From Spirodela intermedia (Eukaryota; Streptophyta; Magnoliopsida; Alismatales; Araceae): DNA of 64,000 nucleotides. A model generated the notes under the pieces. The model was not told the origin of the DNA. It worked only from the letters and a program-made list of their open reading frames with translations, and searched no databases. The position numbers were made by a program, and so were the translations under genes. This document shows positions 37,835 to 51,462 of this stretch, piece after piece; position 1 is the first letter of the stretch, and each line of letters starts with the position of its first letter. The DNA is taken from assembly GCA_902729315.2 (NCBI GenBank), contig LR746269.1:3172001-3236000 (forward strand), read 5' to 3'.

Positions 37835-39573
37835 TGATGTCTTCATTATCATGAGTTAATAATTAGTAAATAATATAGTTTTAGCCTTAACTCATGATAA
37901 ATAAACTTATATTTATATTAAAGTGTGAAAAGTGGTTTTTAGTTGAGTAATGTGAATTTTTGGCTAATTATGTGATTTTATACAAATTTATATGATTTTT
38001 ACAATCTTACTTTTGGGATAAATGAAGAAAAAAATAAAAATAAAAATATAGCAAAATGGGAGGTACCCGCTGGCCAGTCAGGCCCCCAAGCAAGTCGGAA
38101 GCATAGTCAGTGAGGAGCCGTGAGTAGGGGCTCAATGGTTAAAACCGATAAGGGCACGTGTGCGCCACTCCCCTTACACGTCACTAGTGGCCAGCTAGCT
38201 ATGGGGCAAGGAGTGGTCATACACGTGGGAGAAAAGTATTTACTTGCAAATGTAATATTAGCATATACTCGTCCAAAAGTTTGGCGTACAAGCGATGTGG
38301 GACTAAACCCTTGTCACACCTTCCCCTGAAAGGCTTTGATAATTTTAATACCTATAATATCCCTTATTTATAACAGAAATATACTATGATGATGTCATTT
38401 GATAAGGGCATTAGAGTACTTATTTCAATTTCTCTCATGTAGATAGGCAATTGGCACGGGTTTAAATCCTCCTAGAGCCAAAACTCATATTTTTTATCTG
38501 ATTATTGTAACTTTCCTACAGATCGTCAGTGAAGGATTAAGTCGTTAGAATCATTAGATCATCGGCAAAAATTTCGTCAACGTAATTTGCAGAGTATTGT
38601 TACTAAAATTGCTGAATGATTTGCGATAAAAGGATCACAAATCCATCGAGTGAAGCATCTCCGATTGATTGATGAACAAGCCATCGTCAGGAGAGGACGA
38701 TCCATCGGGAGATGAGTCATCACCTCCTAAGAGCGTACTGGATCTAATGAAGAGTCTCCTTTTGTTGCATAGACTTGAGGTTGAAGTTCCATAACATACG
38801 CCCCACCTCCATCTAGGTCTTCTTTATTGGGTGATAGTTGTTGGAGAGTCGTAAAGTCGTCATTTTTCTATTTTGCCAAGTGACAGCCGCTGGAGATGAT
38901 TCGACGACTCATTTAATTGATCTCTAGACTTCGCAATGAGATCTAGAGATTGCCCACGTCGTCCACGCTAAGGAGAGCCTTTGAGGCCGTAGACACTGCA
39001 CGACAATCCTCCGAATGCTCAAGATTTTAGTGTACCATTGACGCATCACCGCTGTGATGTCAGAACTCTATTTTCCTACTTTCAACTTAATTTTCACTTC
39101 ATTTAGTGATAATTTGTGTGATTTAAATTTATCAAGATATACTTCATTCAACTATGATTCTTTCAGCTTTTACAGATCTTAATTTGATCAATTAAATCGT
39201 CTATAAATGCTTACGTAAGAATCGTTAGGTGGAACTCTATTTTTGTCCAATTCACATTCACCAAGCGTTGACGTCATCTTGACATCCATACCCTTATTTC
39301 CCTTTTTTTTAAATTTTAAATATATTTTATTTTCATTTCTTAATGTAAAATTTATAAAAAATAATATTGTTTGAGAAAAATTATAAATAATCACTTGATA
39401 TTATATTACATTCGTGTGATCGGATTGGAAAATTACCACTATTTTTAGAAGTTTTATTAAATTATAATTAATATATTTGTTTAGAAATACTTTTAAATAT
39501 CTAAAAATTAATATTTTTAATTTTATAAATTTTAAATTTGTGTAATTTATTATACAACGACTAAGTCATGTCA
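37835..39573 (+). mobile_element. Solo LTR (long subfamily) of the Athila-like family, copy 2
   Basis: This 1739-bp block is the inverse orientation of copy 1. It starts TGATGTCTTCATTATC and ends AAGTCATGTCA. It aligns along its length with the LTRs at 43934 and 55957. The flanks are CTTGG (37830-37834) and CTCGG (39574-39578), a 5-bp duplication with one C/T difference. No internal element sequence remains. Confidence 0.9.
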
Positions 39574-39578
39574 CTCGG

Positions 39579-42500
39579 TGTTCCCCACTAATTGCTCCCG
39601 CTACATACATGCTTCTCTTAATCATGCACATATTTTTCTAAAAGTTTCTCCCCTTTTTTGTGAACATTAAACATAGTACATGGTGAAAGTTGATCAAAGA
39701 TGAATACATGGATTTAAATCAAGCATGTCATCAAAGATCAAAATCTTTGTTGAGAAAGAGATACATTTTGCTGGGTAGAAGGATGGGAGAATTGTGTTGT
39801 ACATGGGAAAGGCGACAATGGTCAAGAGATGTCCTTAGAGGAGTTCGGATAGTGCGGAATTCACTGATCATTACTAGGAAGGAAGTTTATCATAACAAGA
39901 GTATGTTTCACAAAGGTTTTGAGGACTACTAGATAAATGTTCCTCATTGAGATCTACATAGAAGTGCAGGAGAATATGAATGACATTGAAATCTATGGGT
40001 GTAGCTATGACTAAGGGTGTTCCTCATTTGTTCTAATAAGATTGAATGGAGGTTTGTTTCAATCCTATGAAGAAGAATGTTGTGAAGAAGAAAAATAGTC
40101 ATCTAAGGTAGGAGGTCTAATCTAAGGTTCCACTTCTATAGGTAGGTTAGATATTAAAATATGGATTAATTGATAATGAAGGTAGATTTTTTGGAGCTAT
40201 GATGGTGTGGACACTATAATGGTGTTGCTAGTAGGAGATAAGGATTTGTGCAATAATCAATTATGAGATGCCTATGGTGGGGATATGAACAATTTGGGAT
40301 AGGTAGCTGTTAGATATTTTCATTTTAGTGTCTTTGACAAAAATAGAAATTCAAGGTGATGAGAGTTCAAGATTGGAGTAAAAGTGGAAAGGTTAGGGTT
40401 GGTCCCCTAAAAGGTAGTGACCAATTTAGTTGGCTTGAGAACACTGACAAGACACAGAAATATGACTTAAGTGGTATCCTATCATTTCTAGTAAGGTCTG
40501 GACATTCCTTGGGTCATATGGATGACTGGACAAAAGGTTTGAAGCTGACGTATAACCTCAAGAATCTCCTCTTAGGCTTTTCTAGTTGATCTAATTTTTC
40601 TAGTATAGCTTTTGGCCAAACATGCATATCCTCATCCATTGAGTGATTTGATTGATTCCTTCTTGCTGAATAATCATAAAGAAATCTGGTGTGCATGCAA
40701 CTAATTGATGAAATAAAGAAGGAAAAACAATGATCATGATGATAATGGTGACATTTTTTTATTTTTTTGTTTCAAATGAATAGAGTTGATACCCTAACCA
40801 AAACTCTAAGCTTTGATACCAAATTTGACATGGGACGAGTTGATGCGAATGAGTAAACTAACATAGACAAGTGCCTTAAACTCTCATAATAGATCTAAAA
40901 TTTGAGACAGTTGACTAAGGTAAGATTGAGTGGACCCCTATAAGATTTTCAATGGATCAACATAATTCAAAAATGACTAACCATATTTGATGAGGGTGCT
41001 CCATATTTGATAAATTAATTGGATGGAATCAAATGGGTTATCACTCCACTAACCACCGCCAGCTATAGAGATGAGTGTACTTAGATAGGATCACATTATG
41101 ACAATTTTACAAGATAATATATGAAATAAACAAAATGCTCAATTTAAAAAAGAAAGAGGTTTTATAAATAACCTTGTTACCTGAATGAGTGACTGAGCAA
41201 TGGAGGAACACAAAAGTTGAATGGGTAGTTGACATAGCGTTGACCATTGACTATACATCGTTGACCATGACAGGGTTGACCTAGCTGACCCGGTGGACTT
41301 GCTCGAACCTGGTGTGGCGGGCTGGCATGGACCAGGCGGTCCTGACTGGTTCGGACCGGCGAGGCGACCTGGCTCAAACCAGGCAGCTGAGCTGGTTTGG
41401 GCCCGGACGGACCCTGGTTGACAAACCGGAGGGATTTAGCCTTAACCGGTAAGATGAATGGGAATCGTACGGAAACGGTGGGTCTGGCATCGGCAGAACG
41501 GGCGGAGGGCGGAGGCGAGGATGGTGACGGCGGCGACAGATGGTGGCAACGGACGGCGGCGGCGTCGGGGCGGACGGTGGCAGCGGACAGTGACGGCTGC
41601 GGCGGCGGTGGCGGCGGCGATCGAGGCGATGAGCGATGATGGGCAGGGGACGAACGGCGTATAATGGCGGCGGACAGTGGCTGAAAGAAGGCGACTAGAT
41701 GACGGGTGGGGGCGGTCGCGATGGATAACTGACCCTCACAACCTCTCCTTGCTGAGCGATACAAGGTAAACCTCAAAACTTAATCTTCTTCTCTCTAATT
41801 GTTCTAGGACTACATGAGGTTATTTTATAACATCTTCGATGATTAAAAATAGAAACAAATACTTAAAAGAAAAAAGTTATGCTTTAATGGGCTTGGGCCG
41901 AAGTGCTGACGATGTGGAGGTGCTGGTCCGCTTCTTCGTTCTCTAACAAAATGAGATCAATTGTCTTCTTTTTAAGGACCTTATCATAAAAGAGGTATGT
42001 AAAGTGTGCTTCGGTGGTCAAGGAAGGGAAATAAAGCGATTTGGTGTTCGATTTTGGCCTCTTGCATTGTCTTTTGGGCCTAACTGGTGGTATGGTATAG
42101 GGCTGAGATAGAGGATCTTATTGTGCCTAGAAGGTTGTGGAGTGGTGAGGTTGAACTTCTTTAGGAGGTGGAGGGGATTAAATAGGAAGAGTGTGGCAAG
42201 GTGGAGAGGAGTGTCGTGCCATGGATTAGGATGAGGAAGGAGATGATACCATGATTTCTATGGTGGGAATATGAATGCTAGTAATATTGATGCCATCAGG
42301 TATTTCATTTAGGTTGACTGAACGATAGATTGAATATGCGGTGGTACCATTGTATGGCCTCAAGCTAAGGGCTTCCTAGCAACTTCCAATCGATGATTTT
42401 GGCTGATGAGAGATCTGATGAGGGAGGCCTCAGGAGAGATTTCAGAACTCAGGCATTGTAAATATTTGGTTTGAAATGCAATAACGGGAGAGAAATAGAA

Positions 42501-43928
42501 ATTTAGTATTCAAAATCCAGTGTTAAAGGCAAGAACATGAAAGAAAGGGGAAAATGATTTAATTACTTTATTCTAAGAAACTGTGAGGTGAAATGTCCTC
42601 CTTGAGCTTCATTGATGCCTTACGAATGATCTGCAGGTGATGAACTTCTCATTTGAAGCAGATTCGAATATGGAAAAGCTAGGAATTGTTGCATAGGGAA
42701 GATAAGGTTTTGAAAACTTTCGGCTAGATGATTTGATTTTTTGTTGATTTTGGGTTGTGTTAGGTAAAATATTAAAAAAAATTGGTTTAATGTTTTAGAT
42801 TTTAATTTTCAACCCATATGAGGTTTGATCAATGATTAAATGCACACATCAAGCTGAATATGGCTGATCAATGGTGTAGTATTTCTTCCCCTTCATAGGG
42901 TCAACAGTCATGGCATTAGTTCAATAAATGTGTTTGTTGTTCATGAATTAAGATCCAATATAAGTATTTAAATTCTATTCAAAATTATTACTACTTCCCT
43001 TAGCACTATTTTGCTTGCTTATAATTATGAAAAATACCAATGTTGTAAAGTAGTGATTTAGAGATCAAATTGTATGTAAATCTTTAAAGTAAAATATTGA
43101 AATGAAAGTTTAAACAATATACTAGATGTCATTGTTTTGAAATCATACTTTGGATCATTTTTTTTATGGTGGATTCATTGATTGAATCCAAGCTATACCA
43201 ACATCCTTTAGGATACTTTTAGATATCTTTGTATATTATTTAAAAAATGACTTTGAAATATCATATATGGGAAAAATGCTATCAAATATTGATATGAGAT
43301 TTCAATGTGTCTACTTTATATCCACATTTGATTTGAGGCGATTTAGATTTAATTTGATGTCAAAATTATTACTTTATTTCAATATGTATTTATGATTATG
43401 TATTAACAATTATAGATTTTTTATCAACTAGTCGATACCTTCAGATGTATGCCAATGATTTAACAAATAAGTTATTGATTTCGACATGTAGGATATCCAA
43501 ACCTTTAAAATATGCATTGTATTGATTTCGGAATGCTAGATTTTATTTGTTTAGGATTTGAATTTTAAACAATAGTCGGAAACAAGGGAAGGACATGACT
43601 CAAAATTTTCTATAAATTTAGCCCTTTTCCTAATTCTGAAGGAAACTTGCTGCAATGGCATGAAGGCATTGAGTTGAAGAGTAATTCTTGATTTGAGAAC
43701 ATTTTTCCTAATCCTGATTTCAATTGCTTATTCACCAGATTTATGATTGTAATTTATTTCTATGTCAACTTTTAAAACATCATTGGTGAAATTCTTACTT
43801 TCTTGGGCCAAAACATGTGTTTTAGTTTTGGCTTATTCACATAAGGGAAGTAGGCCCTATAGTTTATTTTTGGCTCGACAAAATTCATATCTATTGTGAG
43901 AGTTTCAGTGAAAAATTGAAGAGAGCTG
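39579..43928. other. Intergenic sequence with probable retrotransposon debris
   Basis: No gene is recognisable. Around 40806-40824 the minus strand reads TTTGGTATCAAAGC, a Copia-type primer-binding site, preceded by CCCATGTCA, a plausible LTR end, so an old minus-strand Copia element may start here. A GC-rich island with GACC and GGC runs lies at about 41270-41720 and contains long but low-complexity open frames. I found no matching LTR pair. Confidence 0.35.
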
Positions 43929-43933
43929 ATTAG

Positions 43934-45679
43934 TGATGTGACTTAGTCATTGTATAGTAAATCACGTAAATTTAAAATTTATAAAACTAAAAAATACTAA
44001 TTTTTAAATATTTAGAAGTATTTCTGAACAAATATATCAGTTATAATTCAATAAAACTTCTAAAAATAGTGATAATTTTTTAAGTCAATCACAGGGATGT
44101 AATATAATATCAAGTAATTATTATTATTTTTTCAAAGAATATGATTTTCTATGAATTTTATATTAAGAAATGGAAATAAAAATAAAATAAATTTAAAATT
44201 CACAAAAAGGAAATAAGGGTGCTGACATTAGGATGACGTCAGTACCCAACAAACACGAATCGAACAGAAATAGAGTTTCGACTAACAATTCTTATGTAAG
44301 TGATTACAAATGATTTAATTGATCAAATTAAGATATGTAAAAGTTGAGAGAATCGTGATTGAATGATAGCTTGATAAATTTAAATCACATAAATTATCAT
44401 CTAAATAAAGTAGAAATCAAGTTGAAAGTAAGAAAACAAAGTTTTAGTGTCGCGGCAGTGATGTACTAGTGATGCATCGGAATCCTAAATATTTAGGAGG
44501 ATCATCGTGTAGTGTCCACAGCCTCAAAGGCTCTCCTTGGACAAGGATGACATGGGCAATCTCTAGATCTCATTGTGAAGTCTAGAGATCAATAAAATGG
44601 ATTGTCAAATTGTTTTCAACAGATTATCATTTTGGGGAGTAGAAAAATGACAACTTTGTGGCTCTCTAGCAGTTGTCACTTGATAGAGAGGAGTTGGATG
44701 GAGGTGGGGTGCGTGTTAAGGAGCATCATCCTCAAGTCAGCATAGTAAGAAGAGCCTCTTTATCGCATCTAGTACACTCTCAGGAGGTGACGACTCATCT
44801 CCTCGTGGATCATTCTCTTTCTGACGATGGCTTGTTCGTCGATTAATTAGAGATGATTTACTTGATCGATTTGTGATCCTTTTATCGTAATTCATTGAGC
44901 AATTTTAGTAACAAAGCTCTGCGAATCGCATTGATGAGATTTTTGTCGATGATTTAGTAATTTTGGTAGCTTAATCCTTCACTAGCGATTATAAAAGTCA
45001 TGATAATCAGATAAAAATACGAATTGTGACTCTAGGAAGATTTGAACTTGTGTCAATTGCTCGCTTGTATGAGAGAGATTGAAATAAGTACTCTAATGTC
45101 CTTATCAAGTGACATCATCATGTTATATCTCTATTATAAATAAGGGGTATGTTAGGTATTAAAATCTTTGAAGCCTTTCAAGAGAAGGTGTGATGTGGGT
45201 TTAGTCCCATATTGCTTGTGCACCAAAGTTTCAGGTAAATATATAGTAATATTAGATTTACAAGCAATGAGTCCCTTTCTCCCACGTTTATGACCACTCC
45301 TTGCCCCACAACCAGTTGGCCACTGGTGATGTGGAAGGGGAGTGGTGCACACGTGCCTCCATTGGTCATAGTTGCTTGAGCCCCTGCTCGTGACTCCTCC
45401 TTGACTGCGCTTCCAACTCGCTTGTAGGCCTAGCTAGCTGACATGTCCTCCCCCGTTTTGCTATATTTTTATTTGTATTTCTTTTTCTTTATTTATCAAA
45501 AAAATAAGATTATAAAATTATATAAATTCATAAAATATCACATAATTAGCCAAAATTCATGTTAATCAATTGAAAACCACTTTTCACACTTTAACACAAA
45601 TATAAGCCTTTTTATCATGAGTTAAGGTTAAAATTATATTATTTACTAATTATTAACTCATGATAATGAAGATTTATCA
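43934..45679 (-). repeat. 3' LTR of the Athila-like element
   Basis: This LTR starts TGATGTGACTTAG and ends GATTTATCA on the plus strand and belongs to the long subfamily. It has lost most CG dinucleotides relative to the younger copies at 52467 and 56257. The sense strand carries the core promoter and a tRNA-like B-box remnant, both decayed. Confidence 0.93.
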
Positions 45680-45694
45680 CAACCCCCAACTTAA
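45680..45694 (-). other. Polypurine tract of the Athila-like element
   Basis: On the minus strand TAAGTTGGGGGTTGT directly precedes the LTR start TGATAAATC. A G-rich purine run at this place is the normal plus-strand primer of Ty3/gypsy elements. Its position fixes the 3' LTR boundary and the element's orientation. Confidence 0.75.
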
Positions 45695-46086
45695 ATTATT
45701 ACTAGTCACTTAGCAATAGAATTACGAAAATAAAAATCTATAAATCTCAAACATCATATTTCAATACATATAAAAAAAATACAATTAGAAATAATTCACA
45801 TTTAGATACTTTAGATTCTTATATCAAGTATTTAAAAATGATGTTAAGCACTTAAATGTTTAAGCACTCATTGAAATAACAATCTAGACATCACTTCTTT
45901 TATTCACATCTTTATCACTTCTTCACTCATATATATATTTACAAGATGCTCCAATTATCAATACTCATCCAAGAATAATATTGATCTTATATTTTCCTTT
46001 TTTCATAGCTTGATTTTTGAAGTTTGCACTATATTTTTTATTATATAGATATATATAGTGGATAAGTAACTTTTCCTATAAGAAAA

Positions 46087-46252
46087 TTTCGACAATAAGA
46101 ATGATGTCTCAGACTTTTGTGTACTCTTCATTTTCAGGGCTTTCACTTTATCCACTGATTTTGCAGCAAGCATTTTTCTATGCACGATTTTCAACAATAA
46201 GAATGATGTCTCACACCTTCCATGTGTACTCTTTGTTTCTAGATTTTTCACA
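46087..46252. repeat. Direct repeat of about 60 bp, period about 101 bp
   Basis: Two copies of a segment containing ACAATAAGAATGATGTCTCA and TGTGTACTCTT lie at about 46087-46145 and 46188-46252, in the noncoding region between integrase and the 3' LTR of the Athila-like element. Confidence 0.65.
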
Positions 46253-47670
46253 TTGCTCTCTCTTTTTTTTTTTCAAAATAAGTGATTTCTCCTCACAAGT
46301 CCTATAGATTAGGGTGAAAAAATTTCCATTAAATTCAAATGATCAATCAAATTTTCACATCTAGTAAATTCTATCCATGAAGATCATGAAGTGAAAATTT
46401 GTAAAATCAAGTCCATGTTATCTATCATGTATCCAAAGAGTGTTCCAACATTTCATGCTACTAGATCATTCTTTTGACTCAAAAATAATCTTCTAGTATC
46501 TTTTGGTATCAATTAATCTAATTAATTTAATTTTTCATGCATGTAATATGATATAAGAAATTTGTAAATTAAATAGTTCTAACTGTTCTACTTTTTGTTT
46601 TGTTCTATTTTCAATTCTATTTTTAGCAACAATAAATTTGTCAAAAATAAATCAAAACTATCTTCTTTACAGCTGTAATTTCGAATTTTAGTAATATATG
46701 TCTAAGGGATTGAAATGTGAGAAAAGGGTCTCTAGAATTTCAAAATTTAGACTATTTTTTATCTACTATTTTTGACAGTCTATTGTTTTTGACAAAAAAT
46801 CAGAAAATACATGTTGTAGTTTTTTTGTTTTTTATTTTTATTTTTTAGTTTCTGTTCTAAGTGAGCATGAAAAAAAAATGCAAACACATGTTCTTAATCG
46901 TTCCTACAGCATAAATTAAAAATTAATACTTCACCCCCAACTTAAAAATGACATTGTCTTCAATGACACAGAAAAATCGAAATAGAATATGGAGAAAATA
47001 TAATTTTTAAGTGAAAGATGGATATATGCAAAGTTAAGGATTAAAAATATTGTCATAAATTATAAAGCTCAGAAAGACATCACCTCAACCTCGTTTTTAA
47101 TTTTCCACTTCATCTTACAGTCCTGCACTTTTTTGAAAAAAACAAAATACAGAAATAAGTATTGTGAAATTCTAAGAAAAATAGAGCTTAAAAAAATAGA
47201 ATGAAATAAAGACCATGGGTTGCCTCCCATGCAGCACTGAATTTAATGTCTCCAACTAGACACATTGATTTTACTCTTGAATTTCTTTTAATAATAAAAT
47301 TTCTTTTTTTACAAGTCGTTCATGATCACTTTTAAGATCTTTAATTATTAAAACCCCATGATCATATGTCTCTTCCATCACATAAGGTCATGTCCATTTT
47401 GATTTTAATTTTCTTAGGAATAATTTTAGCTTAGAATCATATAACCACACTTTTTGTCCAACATCAATTTTTTTTTGCTAATATATTTATCATGAAAGTT
47501 TTAGTTTTTTCTTTATATATTCTATGATTTTCATAAGCTTCATTCATCAACTCCTCTAGTTCATGTAGCTAAAAAATTCTATACCCACCAACTAATTTTC
47601 ATCTATACATAAATTTTTTATAGCCCATAATGCTTTATGCTCTATTTCCGCAGGAAGATAACATGACTTT

Positions 47671-48174
47671 CTAAAAATGAGACGAAATGGAGACACCTAT
47701 GGGATTTTTATAAGCTACTTTGTAAGCCCATAATGCATCTTGTAATTTTATGAGCCAATCTTTCCTATCTGGTCTAACTATTTTTCTCAAAATTCTTTGA
47801 ATTTCCCTATTTACTACTTCAGCTTGCCCATTTATTTGAGGATGACATGGAGTGGCTATTCTATGGTGTACTTCATTCTTTTTCAACAGTTTCTTGAAAT
47901 ATTTATTTGTAAAATGTGTTCCTCCATCACTAATAATCACTCTAGGACATCCAAATCTCGAAAAAATATTTTTCTACACAAATTTCATCACGGTTTTATG
48001 ATCATTAGTTCTAGTGGGAATAGCTTTCACCCACTTAGACACATAATCAACAACAAGCAAAATATATTGATATTTTTCAGCTAATGGGAAGGGGCCCATA
48101 AAATCTATTCCCCATAAATCAAAAATTTCAACTATTAACATGTTACTTATTGGCATTTCATCTTTTTTACTCAT
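47671..48174 (-). pseudogene. Integrase core remnant of the Athila-like element
   Basis: The minus-strand frame holds the integrase core: IFDLWGIDFMGPFP (first Asp), then after one in-frame stop [10 protein letters not shown] (second Asp), then [19 protein letters not shown] (catalytic Glu) and [15 protein letters not shown]. All three acidic D,D,E residues are still present. The TAG near 47974 and the loss of frame beyond 47671 show that the gene is inactive. Confidence 0.88.
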
Positions 48175-48599
48175 GTTACCTATAGATTGACATGAAATAT
48201 ATGTTCTACTAAATTCTATAGAATCTCTAATGATTTTAGGTCAATAAAAACCACATTGAAAATTTTTTGCAACTATTTTTCGTCTAGAGAAATGTCTTCC
48301 ATAGTTAGATGAATGGCACATGTTAAGAATATTATGATATTCATCCTCAAGAACACATCTCCTTAAAATTTGATCATTTCCCAGGCAATATAATTCAGGA
48401 TCATGCCAAAAATAATTTCTAATCTTAGAAATGAAATGATATTTTATGTTCTTATCCCACTATTTTAGACTTTTTCTAGATACTAGAAAATTAACAATAT
48501 GTGCATACCATGGTGATGGTTGATGTTGAGCTATCATCAATTGTTCATCTGGAAATACATTTGGTAAAGGTGCTGCATTTATTCTTGTATCACTCAATC

Positions 48600-49853
48600 T
48601 AGAAAGATGATCAACAAAAACATTCTCAAAACTTTTTTTATCTTTTATTTCTAAGTCAAATTCCTACAACAATAAAATCTATCTTAATAAATGTGGCTTT
48701 GCATCTTTCATATTAAACAAATATTTTAATGCTGCATGATCAGTATAAATAATAATTTTAACTCCTAAAATCTATGATCTAAACTTTTCTAACAAAAATA
48801 CTATAGCTAACAACTCTTTTTCAATTGTGGTATAATTTAATTGAGTATTGGATATAGTTTAACTAGCATATGAAATTACTATGGGTTTGATTCTTTTGTT
48901 TGTCTTAGAATGACCCCCACTACATAATTTGATGCATCACACATTATTTCAAAAGGAAGGGACCAATCAAGAGCTTGTAAAATGGGTGCTTCAGTAAGTA
49001 ATCTTTTTATATTAGAAAAAGACAACATTTCTTATCAAAATTAAAAGGCACATCTTTGGATAATAACATGGTAAGAGGTTTAGAAATTTTCAAAAATCTT
49101 GAATAAATTTTCTATAATATTCTGCATGACCCTAGAAAGATCTAATCTATTTTACTAAATTTGGAGGTTTCATTTTAGATATAATATCAATTTTTACTCT
49201 ATCCACCTCTAAACCCCTTTCACTCACAATATGACCAAACACAACTCCCTCTCTAACCATAAAATGTGATTTCTCCCAATTCAAAACTAATTTTTTTCTA
49301 TACATTTCTCAAGTACATGTTGTAAATGATTTCAGAATTCATCAAATGATTCACCAAAAATAGAAAAATTGTCCATAAAAATTTCCAAGTATTTTCCAGT
49401 CATATCAGAAAAAATAGACAACATATATTTTTGAAATGTGGTTGGAGCATTACATAGACCAAAAGGCATGCATTTAAAAGCAAAAGTACCAAATGGACAA
49501 GTGAAAGTTATTGTTTCTTGATCTAAAGGGTTTACATAAATTTTATTATAACCAAAATATTCATCTAGAAAATAAAAAATATTTTTTCTAGCTAATTTTT
49601 CTAGAATTTGATTAGTAAATGGTGGGATAAAATGATCTTTTCTAGTAACTGAATTTAATTTTTTATAATCAATGCAAATCCTCCAACCGGTAGTTATTCT
49701 TGTTTGTATTTCATCTCCATTTTCATTTTTTATAATTGTAATCCCTGATTTTTTTGACATCACTTGTGTAGGACTAACCCATTTGCTATTTGAAATATGA
49801 TAAATAATATTAGCAGCCAGCCACTTTAAAATTTCTTTTTTTATAATTTCCAT
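48600..49853 (-). pseudogene. Reverse transcriptase and RNase H remnant of the Athila-like element
   Basis: The reverse transcriptase part (49853-49332) includes ISNSKWVSPTQVMSKKSG, GWRICIDYKKLNSVTRKDHF and CPFGTFAFKCMPFGLCNAPT, which are highly typical of Athila-type elements. The active-site box reads FMDN instead of FMDD (Asn codon at 49368-49370), which would abolish catalysis. The RNase H region follows with frameshifts and includes YTDHAALKYLFNMKDAKPHL at about 48690-48755 and FENVFVDHLSRLSD near 48600. Two TAG stops in that stretch (48679-48681, 48664-48666) sit where the family has Trp and Gln. Confidence 0.9.
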
Positions 49854-50015
49854 TATGTTAGAATTTAATCTTCATTGTGGTTCCCTACTAATTCTAGCCC
49901 TCTCCTCTAGATATATACTATGCATGCATACACTCATATCAATGCCCTTTAGATCATTTATTTTCCAGCCAATAGTCATCTTATTTTTTCAAAGTACATC
50001 TAATAATTCTTCTTC

Positions 50016-50678
50016 CTATTCATCACTCAAATAAGCTACAATAATAATAGGAAATGAATTATTTTTCTCTAAAAACATATATTTTAAATTAGAGGGAAGA
50101 GGTTTCACCTCTAAATTCAGATGATCATCCTCTTTCTTTTCTCTCAAATTTATATTCTCTATTTCCTCTAATTCTTTCAGCACACAGTCATTAATAACAT
50201 TTGGATCATCAAAATCATCTAGAAGATCTATACTATGGCAATCATATACTTGGGATTTCTTAAGATCATTTGATGCCTCAAAAATTTTAATTTCTATTGA
50301 TTGATCTCCACATGATATTTTTGTAATACCTGTGGAAAAATCAATATTCATCTTTGATGTATGCTAAAATAGTCTCCCTAAGATGATTGGTGTATCATAA
50401 AATTTTCTATTAAAATCTATTTCTAGCACTACAAAATCAGCTAGAACTTTGCACCCTTTAATTGTCACTATCACATTCTTTAAAATATCTTTAGGATGTT
50501 TTATGGATCCATCAATAAATTGTAAAGTAACAGTAGAAGGTTTAAGATCAAAAATATTAAATTTATCACAAATACTTAACAGTAATAAATTAATACTAGC
50601 ACTAGTGTCAAGTAATGCATTCTGAAAAATGGATCCACCAATATCACACAAAATTAAAGGAGCACCAGTATCTCTCAA
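50016..50678 (-). pseudogene. Retropepsin remnant and linker of the Athila-like element
   Basis: The 50678-50364 frame reads APLILCDIGGSIFQNALLDT then SASINLLL and ends with PIILGRLF. This is the retroviral-type aspartic protease fold, with the active-site Asp followed by Thr-Ser-Ala in place of the usual Thr/Ser-Gly-Ala or Leu-Gly-Ala. The neighbouring frame (50351-50016) is an acidic linker to reverse transcriptase. A stop near 50364 separates them. Confidence 0.8.
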
Positions 50679-51462
50679 TTTATATGATAATTAATTTAAT
50701 AATAAAACACTAACATGTATAGATAATTTTTCTACTCTAGGTGGCCTTTTTGGTGTACACATTTATTTCAAAACTCTTACATATTCAAGAATATGTTTAA
50801 TGATAGTGAGTAAAAGAAGTCTAATTTGCACATCTTCTAAAATTTTCTTTATTTGTTTATTGTGTTCTTTTTTCTTTCTTTGTCTAGACTCTAGAGCTTT
50901 AGAAAATGAAATGGTTGTCCTCTCTTTCGAAATTTCCTTAGTAGAATCTATAAAATCCTCTTTTACTCCTATTTGATTTTGTTTTGTGTTGTCCATATTT
51001 TCTTTTTCTTCTAATATTTGGGGATAAGGATCAAGTAAAATCTTACCACTCCTTAATGTATTCACTATCCTAACATTTTCATTTCATGGGTTTTTTCCTA
51101 GATTCATGCTACTAGACTCCCCTTACTGAAATCTTATTGTTGGGTGGTTCCCAAGATTTTCTATGGGCTGACTAGGTAGCTGTTCCTCTTCTCTCTTATT
51201 CTCAAGAGCTTCTATAATTTATTTTTGTTGTAGCATCATTTGATTCATAGTTTGTTACATCATTTGGCTCATTTACTACATCATTTTCATAGTATCAGGT
51301 TGGGTTTGAGAGGACTGATTTTTCTAAAATCTGTTTTCTTATTTTGGACGAAATTGAGAGTTTAAATTGGGTCTAAGTGCTTCTAGATTTTTAATATTAT
51401 TTGGGTTTCTTAATGAAAAATTATTCCTCCAATTAAGATTATAAGAATTTGAAAAATGCTTT

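Noticed and set aside
41177-41776. 199-codon minus-strand open frame rich in Pro and Ser
   Set aside because: It has low-complexity, GC-rich composition with both strands open and no recognisable domain. It is more likely retrotransposon leader debris.
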